From assembly GCA_029531795.1 (NCBI GenBank), contig JAPEIS010000013.1, positions 434,001-498,000 of the forward strand: DNA of 64,000 nt, in the 5' to 3' direction. Every line of letters begins with the position of its first letter. Positions within the stretch are counted from its first letter, which is position 1. This DNA comes from Sclerotinia nivalis (taxonomy: Eukaryota; Ascomycota; Leotiomycetes; Helotiales; Sclerotiniaceae). The position numbers were made by a program, and so were the translations under genes. Shown in pieces: positions 1-12,493 of the stretch. The notes beneath the pieces are model-generated. The model had not been told where the DNA came from. It searched no databases and worked only from the letters and a program-made list of their open reading frames with translations.

Positions 1-740
1 ATTCGTTCGGTTTTCCTAAACAGCTATTCGGTAAATCTCATTCCACTATAATTGATCTATATTTCGACCGAATGATTTTTGAGCTGATTCTATATATACT
101 AGTTGTATCGATTGAATAATATTCAGAATTAGATTATCGAGATCAAAAGTTGTAAATAAAATTTGAAGATCTAGATTCGCTAGATTTTCTGATAATAGAT
201 TTGAAAAGAGTTTTTCGTCAAATATATCAATTCGCAATCTTCGAATTAGATCCTAGAATTTTGTATTCCAATTCAAAATTGTTAGTAAGGATTTGTAATC
301 AGAAATTGTATCAAAATAAGGAGCCAATATTATACTAACTATATATAATCTTGATAAAAATACAAAATCGAGAATCCTATCCAAATTATAAATAGCTTCA
401 CTGATTATGAAAAGAAGATTGAAAGAATGATTATCTAATCAATTTGTAAAAAGCTTTATAAGGTTTGAGTTTTTATAATAAAAAGGATCCCATCTTGAAT
501 AATGTAAATTTAAATCTTCTATAAGAAATATAAAATTGAAAAAGAAAAAAAGTAAATTAAATAAATCTTTTATTGCTTGGTTTTCATCTTGATTGCTTTT
601 GGGAGTATTATATATATTGATGATTGTAAGAGTAAAACCAGTAATAGATTGAAGATATAAAAATAATAAATCTCGAGAAGAGATAGACCGGAGCTGGCTA
701 GCTCGAATACCTGCTCCTTTGCGAGTATAGATCATTACTC
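1..740 (-). pseudogene. LINE-1 relic: ORF2 endonuclease domain of a Tad1-like non-LTR retrotransposon
   Basis: The minus strand at 439-735 encodes a stretch starting MIYTRKGAGIRASQLR and containing EDLNLHYSRWDP. This matches the GDFNLHHxxWDP motif of the apurinic endonuclease at the start of fungal LINE ORF2, with the Gly changed to Glu as RIP would do. Minus-strand frame 46-237 continues with the kind of sequence that follows the endonuclease core. The frame is broken between these pieces. The reverse transcriptase would lie to the left, outside the window, so only the 5' part of ORF2 is visible. The family assignment rests on motifs read by eye. It is not functional. Confidence 0.6.
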
Positions 741-1180
741 GGGGGTGGGTATATGATTATGAAGAGAACCGTAGTTAAGTTATATAATTGTATTATATCA
801 TGTGATTTATAAGAGGCTGTATAAGCTTCTTAAATATATATTTAAAAAGTTTGTTCTTTTAATATAGAATAGAAATAATGAAGAATAAGTTTTATCAAAT
901 AAACTAAAGTACTTTACACTTTGAATCATACCATTTGATACTAACAGTTAGTAAATCAATATATTATCGTAATATAGTAACATAGTAATATAGTACTATA
1001 AGAGAGTTGAGATATTGAAGTCAAATATATAATTAGTTCATAATCAAAAGATTATATAATCCTTTGTAATTAAATATAAAAAGAAGATTTCGCCCTTCCT
1101 TTTTTAAATAATCAATCGTTTTCTATTAATCTTTTTGTATATCAATTATATACAATTCAATTTATTATTAATTCTATTAA
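741..1180. other. A+T-rich stretch without a recognisable gene
   Basis: About 440 bases between the LINE-1 endonuclease remnant and Copia-A. No coding signal was found. It may be the decayed 5' end of LINE-1 or an older insertion. Confidence 0.5.
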
Positions 1181-1185
1181 TTATA

Positions 1186-1569
1186 TATCACGAGATAGTA
1201 TGATCACAGAGCACGTTGAAGGGATCAAGGAGAAGATGGTTTTATTGAAGTGATAAAGTTAAATATCTAATTGAATTAGAACTTGTTGAATGATTTGCCT
1301 TCGATCTTATCAATCGAAGGTTGTATATATAGATTAGATTCTCGTTATCTAATTTATCAAATATGTTATTAAGGTATGATTTCTAATGATATCATATCAG
1401 GATTATCTTGATTAATTGTAAGGATAATTAAGGATTTAGAATAGCTTGAATACGAATGATGTAAGAAAATATACGATGATTATATGTTTTAAATGATGTA
1501 GAAAAGCGATGATGCTTTGATTATAGATTATTTATATGTGATTTAGGTAATATGTGATTACCTGTAATA
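1186..1569 (-). repeat. Copia-A 3' LTR
   Basis: 384 bp, alignable along its whole length with 8262-8645 and, in reverse complement, with 50229-50627. This copy is the more decayed of the pair; for example the terminal cccgtgaca appears as cctgtaata. It abuts duplication ttata at 1181-1185. Confidence 0.85.
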
Positions 1570-2640
1570 TATTTTTCAGATCGAAAATCGATTTGTAACA
1601 ATAAGGAAAGATTATAAAGAGTAGTGATTGATCAAGTATGGAGTATAGGTCTTGATAATATATGAGTATTGATTTCGAGCGATTCCGATTGAAATTGGTG
1701 GTGTGGTTCAATTTGGTCGATTTGATTGATGTGTTCGGTTTTGATGAGTGTTAACGAACTAGCTGGTGTAGTGTGTATGTGCGATCAAATTTCACCAATT
1801 TTGTATGGTATTGTGGTAATATTTTGTTCGAAAATGTATAATACTGTAGATGGTTCGTGATTAATATAATCGAATTAACGAAACGATATAATAAGATTTC
1901 GAAGATTACGATGATATTCGAAAAAAGGAAAGTATGATCGAAAAAGGTTTGAATGTAAGTTATTTTACCTTTTGTCTTCGTAGTATGATAATTATGATGA
2001 CGACGAAGATGATGTTTGAGAAGATTCAAATTCTAACGGATATTGTATAAGAGTGAATTGAGGATGATCTTGATCGTATACAATTTTGACGAAATTTGTT
2101 TGTGTATTTATACGATCGATTAATAGATGGATTATATCTTTTAGTTAGTATTATATATAATACTAATCGTATCAAAATGGATAGAGGAAATCTTCGATCG
2201 TATATTAATTCGATAGAATTCGTTTATAGATATATATGATCGGTTTTCTATCTAATTTTGAATGTTGTTATTTTTATATTGAAAATCGAAAAGAAAAGAG
2301 ATATTGAAAATATTAAGAAAAGTCGATAATGAATTAAATAGTTTTTGTTCTTTTATAGGTTTTTGAGTAGGAGGATATTATAATAATAATTATATAATAG
2401 TTGATGTTGTATATATATATGAACAAATTTTATTAATTTTATATAATATTATGATAGTGTTTTGTTTGTATGAGTATAATATAGTAGATGATTTGTGATT
2501 ATTTTTATTCAATCTTTGTAATTCTATTGTTAATATTTTGTAGATTCAGGAGAGAGTGGAAGTGTTCGAATTTTTGTTGTATGAGGTTTTTGATGAGTTT
2601 GTTGGTTGTTATTTCGGTAATTGGAAGGTAGGTTATATAA
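1570..2640 (-). pseudogene. Copia-A 3' end: tail of pol and 3' untranslated region
   Basis: The region between RNase H and the 3' LTR. An open minus-strand frame at 1751-2029 (92 codons) has no similarity I recognise and is probably chance, because it is made of short A+T-driven codons. The end of copia pol is expected at about 2500-2640, where only fragments can be read. Confidence 0.4.
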
Positions 2641-3700
2641 AAGCTTCCTTTTGAGTATTTCTATTGTAATTATATATTCTGTATATCGATATACTTTAGT
2701 TTTGTAATTATTTGTTTGTTCTTATCAATTACCAGTTTGATTATTTGTTGGTTATTATAAAATATTGATATAGGTTTTTTCATTGTAAGATCGATTTCCT
2801 TTAGGAAGTGTAGAGTTGTTATGATTTTTTTTGATGTATATTCAATACCGAGTAGTTTAGTTTCAGTTGTTGAAGTAGTTATAGTATTTTGTTTAAATGC
2901 TTTTTATATAATTAAATTATCGAAAAGGGATATAATATATTTTTGGGATGATCGATGTATATCAGGATTATTTGTAAAAGAAGTATCTAAGAAGATAAGA
3001 AATTGTAATATCTGATTATCGTTGTATTGTATTATAAGAAATCTTGTATTCTAGAGATATTCAAGGTAGTGGTTAACGGTTTTTATATATTCAGTTGATG
3101 GATTGGTCAAGTAGTGGTTTAGTTGTGAAGTAGTGAATGAGATATTTGTTTTTATTATAATTATAGTATATAGAATTGATTTCATTTTCTTTTGATATAG
3201 TTTGATTATATATATAGGAGTTTGATCTGAGTTTTTCTGAAATATTATTATAGATAATGATGTGTATGTTGTTCTATTAGTTGTTTTAAATTTCTTAGCA
3301 ATTTTCTTAATATATATATTATGAATTAATTATAGCTTTTTTTTGGATCTATTATGAAGGATATGTATTTTTAGAAATCATTTTGTATCTTTAAGGTTAT
3401 ATAGTTTATATATAGCTTTGATTCTTTTAGTGATTTTGATGATAGTTAATTCGTTTTTCTTGTAGTATATAATCTGAATGTTATTTATAAAGAATAAAAT
3501 CATGATTGTGTATTTTGGGTTTATATATAAATACAGTTTTTTTTTATATTATACCAATTCTAGTTTTTTGAATATTCAAATGAAATCTCTGAACTATATT
3601 GTTGGGGAATCATGAAGATTATATAAAACTCGATCGATGATTATATTTTTGTTAAGGATTTTGTAGTTGTTAGAAAGATAATATACAATTGGGGTATTAG
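2640..3700 (-). pseudogene. Copia-A pol: reverse transcriptase and RNase H domains, broken
   Basis: Reading the minus strand downward, three copia landmarks appear in order, across shifting frames. First is an LYNLHDSPTIWFRDF-like block at about 3640-3570 (the LYGLRQSPRLW motif of copia RT; the Trp codon is now a stop). Second is the catalytic YVDD box at 3480-3491, now FINN, both Asp codons having gone to Asn by G-to-A change. Third is an RNase H block at about 2990-2820 with LDTSFTNNPDIHRSSQ and TTSTTETKLL, matching the DASFADNxxxRRSSQ...TVTTSTTEAELLA signature. These sequences would synthesise cDNA in an active element. The loss of both Asp residues makes this copy catalytically dead. Confidence 0.7.
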
Positions 3701-6700
3701 AAAAATTGTATAGAGTATTGATAAAAACATTGATTATATTATATTACTTTGTTTCGAAATTGTATTTGGCAATAATTGTTATTGCGATTCGGAATGATCG
3801 ATTAACAAATATAGTAGTATAAATAGTTTCAATAGTATTTTTAATTTGAAAATCTCTTTATATTATTAGATGAGAGTGATAACGATTGATTAGTCCTTGA
3901 TTATTGTATTTATATGTAAACATTTATTGAAGAGGGATCGGTTTTATAGATTCCGATTCGGAATCGATTTTATGTTATGTATTTTTAATCTTAAGGTTAT
4001 TAATTTCAAGATCGTAATTTTATTTGAATCAATATTCTATTTGATATTCTTTTAGTTGATGGTAAAAGCAGGGTAGCTTTGGAATTGTAGAAATATAAAT
4101 TCGAGGGAGAGATATTGTTTATAATCTATTGATTGTAAATTATATAGATAATAATAATAGCTTTGTTTTAATTCCAATGATGATTATATTATAAATTGTT
4201 ACAAATTGTAAATGTTTTTTATATCGTTCATTTCAGGTTGATTGTATTAGAAGGTAAAATGGAAATCGTTAAAACGGTTTAATTTTGATAAGTCTGTTTT
4301 TTATATAATAATGGTTTCAATGTAAGAATCAATATTGAGGTTGTTTTCCTGATGATGTTGTTGTATATGTAGTTGCCTTTGGGTATATGTTGTTTGTTCT
4401 TGAATATAGTTTTGGAAGAAAGATAATTCCGGTTAATAATCGAATAATTGAAATTCAGATGGATTGATTTGAATTTTGGATATTTCAATCTTTATTAAAT
4501 GAATTCTTTTCGATTCTTTTTCTAGATTATAAGTTTGTGAATCCTTTATGAGTTTATCGAGAGATAATATAGAGCGTAACAATCTTTTCGATGATTGGAT
4601 TTCCTCTATGGAGTATTCTAATGGATTATTTTAATATACAGATTTCCTTTTGGAACATTATAATTGATCGATTAAAAAAGGCTTTAGATCATTTTTATAT
4701 TTATTACAAAGAATTTCAGTAGTACAATTAATAGATTCAAATTCTATATTCCCTATATCAATATATTCTGCAAAATCGAAATTCGAATTATCGTTACGAG
4801 TATCCTTTTGAGTAATATTAATATCTTTATCCTTAAAATGTAATTGCTTTTTATTGATAGAATCGGTATTTCTGATCTCTTTAATAAAAAGATCGATCGA
4901 TATTTGTATATCTTCATTGTATACTCCATTATTATCATTTGATTTATTAAATGAATTGAATGATTTTAGATCGATTTCTATATTCCTATTATTATTCTTT
5001 AGATCTGTATCCATCTTCAAGGCTAATTTGTTTATAGATAATAGATCTGAAATACATTTGATAAATGAATCAAGAATTTTTCGATCAGTATTTATAGATA
5101 AATGATTGAAATCATTATAATTGTTTTTGTATTGAATAATTGTTTCGTTTATTTCTATATGATTCTATATATCGAAGGTTTTAGCTAATTGTTTAAACTC
5201 TTTTGTATTATGAATATCGATCATTTGATTAATAGAATCCATATAATAAATGAAATTTTCGTTGAATATAACATTTCGAATAACAATAACTTTATCGAAC
5301 TTGGATATTCATATATAGTAAATTAATATACCTGAGATATAACCCATTAAATATCCAATATATATTCGAAGATTGGTTTTATATTATTTTCTATTAATTT
5401 CAACCTTTTTGTTTTTATTTAAAGAATAGATTTGGTATTTGTATCTATAGATTCTATTTCAATTGGAACAGAGATCTTCAGATATTTTCTTTACAAATAA
5501 AGGATTGTTTTTACAAAGATAATTATAGAACTATATATCGAATATCTTATTAGAAGATTTAAAGAATTTGGTTTTCAAAGGACTTATATTATATAGATAG
5601 ATTGTAATCTGTATTATTTCCATCTAGAGTTTATCCAATAAATCTATTATAATCCGCATTTTGATTTGTTTCGTGATTATTTCTTGATTTATATATTCTG
5701 ATCCTCTATTAAGTTTGTATATATAAAAAAGGAATAATTCAAATTCAATACTTTTTTACTCAATCCATTTCTCGAATAATGTATTTCTTATAATCTCAAT
5801 AATAGATATATTATTATTTTGTTTGATTTCTATAATTATTAGATTATACTTATAGTGAATCCAAATAAAAAAGCTTTGTATAATAGAAAATACTTCATTA
5901 TAAATCTTTTTGTAAAAAGAATACAAGAAAATCTTGTTATTGTATATTTCTTTGATTATAAGAAACCATAATGCATTTGTATACTTTTTTTCGAAATCAA
6001 AAAGATCCTATTGGATTTTATAAAATGATCTAGATAATTAGCGATCATTTGATGTACAAAAGATAATTTGTTTTGTATATATACGAGTATAGTCTGTATA
6101 TTCGGTACGAGTAATATTTTTTATTTTGATATTTCTTGCTGTAAATATCAAATATTCGAATGCTTTCTTTTCTAGATATCTTGAGTGTTTATATTACAAT
6201 TCATTTGTATCTTCCTTTGGAAAAAATTGATTACGAGATCGATGAAATGCTTTATTAATTTTACAATTTATAATTGGATATATCAAAGAAGGACTGCTCG
6301 CAGGAATTGATAAAAAAGTATTTGAATAAATGGAAAATGATTTATATTCTAGAAATACAAGATTTTCAGTACAAATGTATTGAATAATTATAATGTTATT
6401 TGATAGATCCCCTTTACAAAGAGTACAATCGTATCCAGAATACTATATATTAGTTTTCAACAATCGAACCTCCAAAACGATATTGATATAGAAACTAAAG
6501 ATAAATACTATATTGTTCAAAACGAGATCACTATTAGAATGATTTTCTCTTATAATAATATTTTTAAATATACGAATATTATAGCCTAGAATTTAAAAAA
6601 ATGTAATATCTACTTCTACAAAATCATTTAGGTTAGATAATATATATTAATTGTTATCAAAAAGAGAGATATCGTTTACAATATATATAGCATTACAATT

Positions 6701-8261
6701 ATCAAGTAAGATATTATTAAAGAAATAATGAACCCCTATAATAATAAAGTAAATCCCTATTCAATCGATTCGAATATCAAAGATAATAGTATTAAATATA
6801 TATTCAAAAGGATTTATATTGGATTTCATTCATTCTTTTTTAATTTATTCAAAATATATATACTTTTAAGATTGTAAGTTTGTTCGATCCCTAATTGCTT
6901 TAAGATCGAAATCGGTATAAGATCGTTTAGATATTGGATTTGTTTTATTAATGAACATTAATTCTATAATTCGACAATTGCTTACAAAATGTCGATACCC
7001 AAAACTATTCTTTTATTCGGTTTCCGTCTTGCAAAGACAATCCCAGATTCTATTGATATCTTGATTACTTTTAGAATTGGATTTCTTTTTATTCTTCTTA
7101 AACTTTTTATTATTTTAAGAAGAATTAAAAATAGAATATATATTTTCTTTAACTTTAGAAACAATCGAATCCTGAAAAACTAATCCTCCAAAGATATTTC
7201 CAAATTGTTTAAATAAAAGGTTTGGTACTCCGAATTGATTGTTTATTTCGATTTGCATTATCATAATATTTGCCCAGATTGAAAACATCCTAATATTAAT
7301 TATCTGCAGAAAAGTATTGATAATGATTTCATTTTGTATTTTTGTAATCTTATATATCTTAGCTTTGATAAAAGCGATTGTCCAATCTCTATACTATTTG
7401 ATAAGATCGATTCTGTTAAGCAATGTTTATATTAGAACAAATTGATATTTGTAAAGAATTATTAATTTAGTAGAAATTATTGTTAATATAAGCTTTTATT
7501 TAAATGAAAAAATGATTGTTTTGAGAGAAAGAATCGTTGTATTTTTATTGAGAATAGAGAGCTTTATAAAATATATTTGATCAACAAATGATTCAATCTA
7601 TTTGTAGATTTTTCGAAAAGTTTTATAATTCTGTATATATTCTTGTTATCGGTATCGATACTCCATTTGAAAAGCGTTGAATTCCATAAATATATCTTGG
7701 AAAGTAATGGGGAATGAAGTAATAAGTTTAAATGGAACAGGTTCTGATGTATAATTATCGGAATTGTTCATTCTAATATCTTTACTTAAATCTTTTCTTA
7801 TTTGAATTGCTACAAAATATTTTGAGAATTCCTTTTGATATCGAGCTTGATTAACTCGATCGTATTTCGTTTGGAAATTGGTAGCGAAAAAAAGAACAAA
7901 AGGTTTGACTATTAGCTAATCAATCTGAACACAAGTTGGTTCATCTGTTAGATTTGAGTTTAAAGTAATAATATTTGAAATAGAAACAAATAGATCAGTA
8001 TCTAAATTGATTTGTTTCCAGATTCTTTGAATCAAGTATTTGTTCTTTAAACAAAGATACTATTTCGATTATTGAATATAAATAATAAAAATAAAAGAAT
8101 CATTTTGATCTTTTACTATTTTGAAAGGAAGGTAACTAAAAAGGTTCGAATATTTGAACTTATAAGAAAAATAGGATTGAAGTGAAAAAGAATGATCCTT
8201 TGTAAACTAAATAATCATCGAATAGAAGTTTGAATAAATTAAAAGTTATCAAACTTATAAT
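3700..8261 (-). pseudogene. Copia-A gag, protease, integrase and early RT region, not resolvable by eye
   Basis: By position and copia domain order this 4.5-kb internal region should hold leader, gag, protease and integrase. Decay is too strong for me to place their borders. The longest open minus-strand piece is 4658-5020 (120 codons), rich in Asp, Asn and Ile, with a motif-free sequence. The assignment rests on the flanking LTRs and the RT/RNase H downstream, not on motifs here. Confidence 0.45.
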
Positions 8262-8645
8262 TATTACAAGATAGTATAATTACAAAGTATATTGAAAGGA
8301 TCAAGGAGAAGATGGTTCTATTAAAGTGATAAAGTTAAATATCTAATTGAATCAGAACTTATTGAATGATTTGTTTTCGATTCTATTAATTAAGGATCGT
8401 ATATATAGATTAGATTCTTGTTATTTAGTTCATCAGATATATTATTGAAGTATGATTTCTAATGATATCATATCAGGATCATCTTGATTAATCGTAAGGA
8501 TAATCAAGGATTTAGAATAATCTGAATACGAATGATATAAGAAAACATACGATGATCGTACGTTTTAAATGATGTAGAAAAACAATGATACCTTGATCAT
8601 AGATCATTTACATGTGATTTAGGTAACATATGATTACCCGTGACA
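8262..8645 (-). repeat. Copia-A 5' LTR
   Basis: 384 bp, same length as the 3' LTR. It is less decayed and keeps the terminal cccgtgaca at 8637-8645. Duplication ttata follows directly at 8646-8650, after which composition changes to host-like sequence. Confidence 0.85.
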
Positions 8646-11625
8646 TTATACTATTTGAAGCCTTTACAATATAATCTGATCAATTTTTATTTCTATTCCC
8701 CCTTGCAATATACAATCGGGATGCATGTATCTCGACCTACCTCTTTCACAATACTTACCGTTAAGAACCCGATCTAAAGGTACTTCTATTCAATATTTAA
8801 AATTTGTTAAGACATGATATAGCATTTTAACATGATTTGGAAAATCCCCACAAGGTTTGGTTTTTGTCCATTTGTTTCTTTACTGATTTCCGATTTGAGA
8901 AGTGGTTGGACCTTTATATATCTATCCCTAATCATAGATAGTTGGTGGGGTTTTTGAACTACTAGACTAAAATACCGAGGTTAGGAATTACCCGGTGTAT
9001 CTCCTTGCTGTTCAGACGACCTAGTTCTTTGATTCAAACATTGGGAGTTCGGAAGTTGTATATATAGAGATATTCCTGTGGCTTAAATCTTCGTACAATA
9101 CTCTGATATTCCGCTGGGAATGGGCTGATGGTGGTGGTTGCAGTCCAGCACGCACCGGACTCTTCATTTTCATAAAATATTGGAGAAACTCGTGTAGAAA
9201 GCGAACTTGAATGTGCAGGAGAATTGGGTTATTGAATGTTATGATTGCCTTTATGGGTAGATTCGCGCCTTTGGTGCTTTTGTATGTCGATTTATCGGAC
9301 TACCTAGGCACTGTCAATTAAAAACTTCTCATCATATCCAACAATTACTCCATTAATTCTCGTGGGAGATTCTGATTCTGATTCCGGATGTAGCCGTAAA
9401 ATCAACTTTTACAACCGCTCTTAGCTTCTGGCAGGGAACCGGACCTTATCATGAAATTTGGGAAAGTCGTAAGTTATGCCGCTAGCCTGGAATGTTCAAT
9501 TCAAAGCTTGTGATTACATTTAGCATTTATGAACTGGTCCTCTCAGTCTATTGGCTTGATATCAAGTCACTTTGAATATCATTGCAAAACTTTGAGATCA
9601 ACATTCGTAGCAATAATCTCGATTTCAGGAACCGTGCAGGGGTTAAGCTAGACTTTTTTCTAGAATGAAGCCAAGGTTAAACTCACCTCAGTCAATATCA
9701 ATGACTTCATATAATATGCCATTGTGACCCGTATCCGACATTTTGATACCGTTATTGTTGTCGGTGCTTGAGATTTTCTTGGCGCTTGTACTATCAGAAT
9801 CACCCGCTTGGTTTTGTTGGTATCGCCAATTATCATTGTCTTCCATTGCCTACCACTTCCTATCACCATTTATTCCCCAACCAGACTCAGAAATTTACCT
9901 CCATAAGCTTCATGAATGCTAAATAAATAATTCCAAGGTATCCTTTACGCATGACCAATCTCCATCTGTATTTGTGAAAAACTTCCCCTCTAGTTGTTGG
10001 TCTGGAGAATAAGTATCTAAGTTCTCTTTTATCCTCTAAAAGTTTGATCCGCCATACGTGGGTAGTTATATAACATATTCTATTCACTGAATATTCAGGG
10101 GTTTTCAGGGGTTTTCTTGACTATTTCAATTTAAGGAACATTTCCAGAAGTCACTCCGTGTCAGTGTATCCAATAGTCCGGACTACAGGATATACTAAGT
10201 TTTTTATTATAACTAGTCAAGCTTTTAATCTACAAGAAATATAAACTAGCTGTCCAATGATATTCAAAAATTAGATTGGCCGTTTTGTAATCTAGTTTAT
10301 CTAGACCTTTGAACTAAATAAATTTTAATATTTTGATGAAAAATTTATCTTCGACTTTCTAGTTCAATTATATAGCCAAATTATAAGAATATTACTTTGA
10401 ATATTGTATAAATATCGTATAATATATCTTAGCTAATCTAAAAGTCTGGACGCCAGTCTGAATTTTTGGAATTTAAATTAATTGAGCCGGAATTTTTTGT
10501 GTAATATTCATCCCAATAATCCAATTAGTTCAATGAAATCACCTATTTGGCTCGTTGTCTATATGGAAGACTGCAAGATTATTAGACTCACTGGTCCGAT
10601 CTTCTATAATATCGCAGATCTTTAAGTTTTCTCAGAGTATAATCAAGATATTCTAAGAAGCAGGATCAGGATACTTATTCTCGGAGAATCTTCAAACTTT
10701 GCTTTCATAGACAATACGGGGAATCTACGATATTTTGCGCGATACCGCTGTCAGCCGTTAAATATTCTCGTCTATAAATTTATACATCGTCGAAAATGCT
10801 ATCGTGCTGCATATTTTGTTGTTTCGCAGTCTTTTTGCTATCGATTATTTGTGATTCTCTCCTAGGATAGGACTTTAGCACTTTCTATTGGGATTTACAC
10901 CATTCTCAAGCCGAGTATAGCCATGGTTACCAGGTCGTGATACCCAAGTTAAAAGACGCGCACGGGAAACCACCTGAAAATATCCTTCATTTTTGAGAAC
11001 TCATTAAACCATCTGTATAAACTCTACTCTTATTTCTACTACGCTCTATAATACATATCAAGGTTTAATTTGCTTAACAAGTCCATGGGAAAGATGCGGC
11101 ATTGTACTATTTTAGCTCACAGCACCTATAATAGTATAATTATAAATAAATCCTCTGAACTTGGGCCAAAGCCTTTTTTGATTCTTGTCCTATGTTATTG
11201 TTGTTGCCTTCGGATAGTCGTTGTCAGAGATATTTTCCTGTTGCCCCTTTTTCTTTTCGCTAATTCTTTAGGCTACCACGATTTGTCCAAATCTCCATCA
11301 GCGGAGATGATTTACGGCTCCTTCGAAAAGTCAAAAACTCGATCCATTGAATGCTACTATCATTAATCTTGAGAATTAACACATCCAAAAACCTGTCATA
11401 GATTCACACTCACAACACATCATAGAAATCATAGTGAAACCACACAGTTCAACAATGACACCACAGAACATCCAGGAGAGCTTTGTGAGGTACTTATGAT
11501 CGATATCCGGAGAAGATTAGATGTTTATATTAGGATCACAGCAAGTATCAGTCTTAGCCCTTGTTTTGAAGCATATAATTGGTGGGGTTGGCATTGCTAC
11601 TTTGTCCTTGATGAAAAGGCGAAGC
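8646..11625. other. Host intergenic segment, left part
   Basis: About 3 kb of clearly more balanced base composition than its neighbours, with no RIP look. The open frames here (9660-9869 minus, 9887-10087 minus, 11070-11366 plus) are short, lack domains I know, and do not join through plausible introns. I therefore call no gene. The segment is continuous with the host sequence at 31999 once LINE-2 is taken out. A 10-bp palindrome, agtccggact, lies at about 10175. Confidence 0.6.
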
Positions 11626-11642
11626 TTCCTTCGACGCTGATT
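11626..11642. repeat. LINE-2 target-site duplication, left copy
   Basis: ttccttcgacgctgatt, identical to 31999-32015. The LINE side continues with gattgattgatt, the reverse complement of an (aatc)n tail at the 3' end of a minus-strand LINE. Confidence 0.8.
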
Positions 11643-12024
11643 GATTGATTGATTTAATTAACGTCTACACTGAGTCTAAGACTATCTAAGACAGCTAGAA
11701 GCTTTATAAGCTTCTAACAAATAATAAATAATAATATATTGGCTTAACGACTATAGCAAATACAAAGTTAAATCGATGGAGTTGATCTCCATCTCTTAAT
11801 TGAGTAGGGGAAGTGAAAATTAATCCTGGGGTTCAAAAACCCTCCTTATCAATATTATTATATATAATAAGGAAAATAACAAATGAAATGTAATATAATT
11901 CAAATTGGAATGGTTGTTTTTTGAAGGGGGGGGGGGGGGTAATTGATCAAATTTGATCAATCTAATCGAGTTCATTTAGTTGATCCTTTTCTTCTTTTTC
12001 TTTTTCTTGTAGTTTAATGAGATG
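11643..12024 (-). other. LINE-2 3' untranslated region and tail
   Basis: 382 bases between the ORF2 stop and the target duplication. It holds a run of 14 G at 11926-11939 (poly-C on the LINE strand), an inverted repeat around ggagttgatctcc (about 11776), and the terminal gattgattgatt tail repeat at 11643. No gene. Confidence 0.6.
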
Positions 12025-12330
12025 CTATAATCTAATAACTATTTTCGTTGCCTCGATGAATTCGAGGGTTTTAATGATTCCCGTTTTGGTATGAAGTAGG
12101 TATTTCATAATTAATTGTAAGGTAGAGTTGTTTTTCTTGAGTATATTTCTTGATGATTTGTATATAGGGCAATTGAGGAGAAGATAATCAAGAGTTTCCC
12201 TTTTTCCGTATTTACAATTGTTGTTTAATGCAATTCCGAAACGTTTTAGATATGATTTGAAGTAGCTATATCCGATTTTGAGCTGAAATAAGGTATTGAT
12301 ATAATTTCTTTTAATGTTTTCTAGAATTCC
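12025..12330 (-). pseudogene. LINE-2 ORF2 C-terminus (zinc-binding region)
   Basis: About 100 codons ending in a TAG at 12025-12027. The sequence has LKIGYSYFKSYLKRF, then CKYGKRETLDYLLLNCPIY, then LLHTKTG. This matches the C-terminal block of Tad1-type LINE proteins: a conserved GHGYFRSYLKRF-like stretch followed by a C..C..H..C knuckle, here with the His changed to Tyr. The open frame runs on to 12360, but bases 12331-12360 belong to the inserted Gypsy-A LTR, so the upstream end is artificial. The coding continuation is at 29688 and beyond. Confidence 0.7.
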
Positions 12331-12493
12331 TGTTACGGGTTCATCTCCCTTCACCTGCACGTGATCATGTGTGCCTTAGGCACACATGCATACACTCACT
12401 TCTATATAGTCAGGTCACTTCCTTGACCTTCTTCTCCTCCTTGTAGTACAACAATAGATCAAATCTACATATACCTTTTCCCTCACCGTGATA
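12331..12493 (+). repeat. Gypsy-A outer copy, 5' LTR
   Basis: 163 bp, TGTTACGGGTTCATC...CACCGTGATA. Inside is a 9-bp-stem palindrome at 12367-12387 (ATGTGTGCC, loop TTA, GGCACACAT), retained in the less decayed LTR copies of the family. The terminal TA replaces the expected CA. Confidence 0.9.

Larger units (their letters stand above)
1186..8645 (-). mobile_element. Copia-A: complete Ty1/copia LTR retrotransposon, RIP-decayed
   Basis: Two LTRs of 384 bp in the same orientation bound this 7.46-kb element. The 5-bp target duplication ttata is exact on both sides (1181-1185 and 8646-8650). The element reads on the minus strand: 5' LTR 8262-8645, 3' LTR 1186-1569. LTR ends are TGTCACGGGTAATC...CTTGTGACA in the least mutated copies, with terminal CA or TG often changed to TA. 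Copia-type reverse transcriptase and RNase H are readable near the 3' end, which gives the copia domain order. A solo LTR of the same family lies at 50229-50627. All frames are broken, so the copy is dead. Confidence 0.85.

Noticed and set aside
1751..2029. 92-codon minus-strand gene
   Set aside because: Inside the Copia-A 3' region, motif-free, and its composition explains the open frame.
3560..3640. Integrase zinc-binding domain in Copia-A
   Set aside because: The YNLHDSPT block first looked like the HDS...GH motif of gypsy integrase. The following FINN box and the TTSTTETKLL RNase H show it is the LYGLRQSPRLW part of a copia reverse transcriptase.
10163..10176. Transposon end shared with 30842 (cagtgtatccaata, 14 bases)
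   Set aside because: Similarity stops after 14 bases. The second site lies in LINE-2 coding sequence. Chance matches of this length are expected in 64 kb.
9660..11366. Genes in the left host segment
   Set aside because: The open frames are short, on both strands, without domains, and cannot be joined by convincing introns.
11760..11860. tRNA-like gene around ggggttcaaaaaccc
   Set aside because: A T-arm-like hairpin is present but there is no acceptor stem or D-arm in the right place. It lies in the LINE-2 3' untranslated region.
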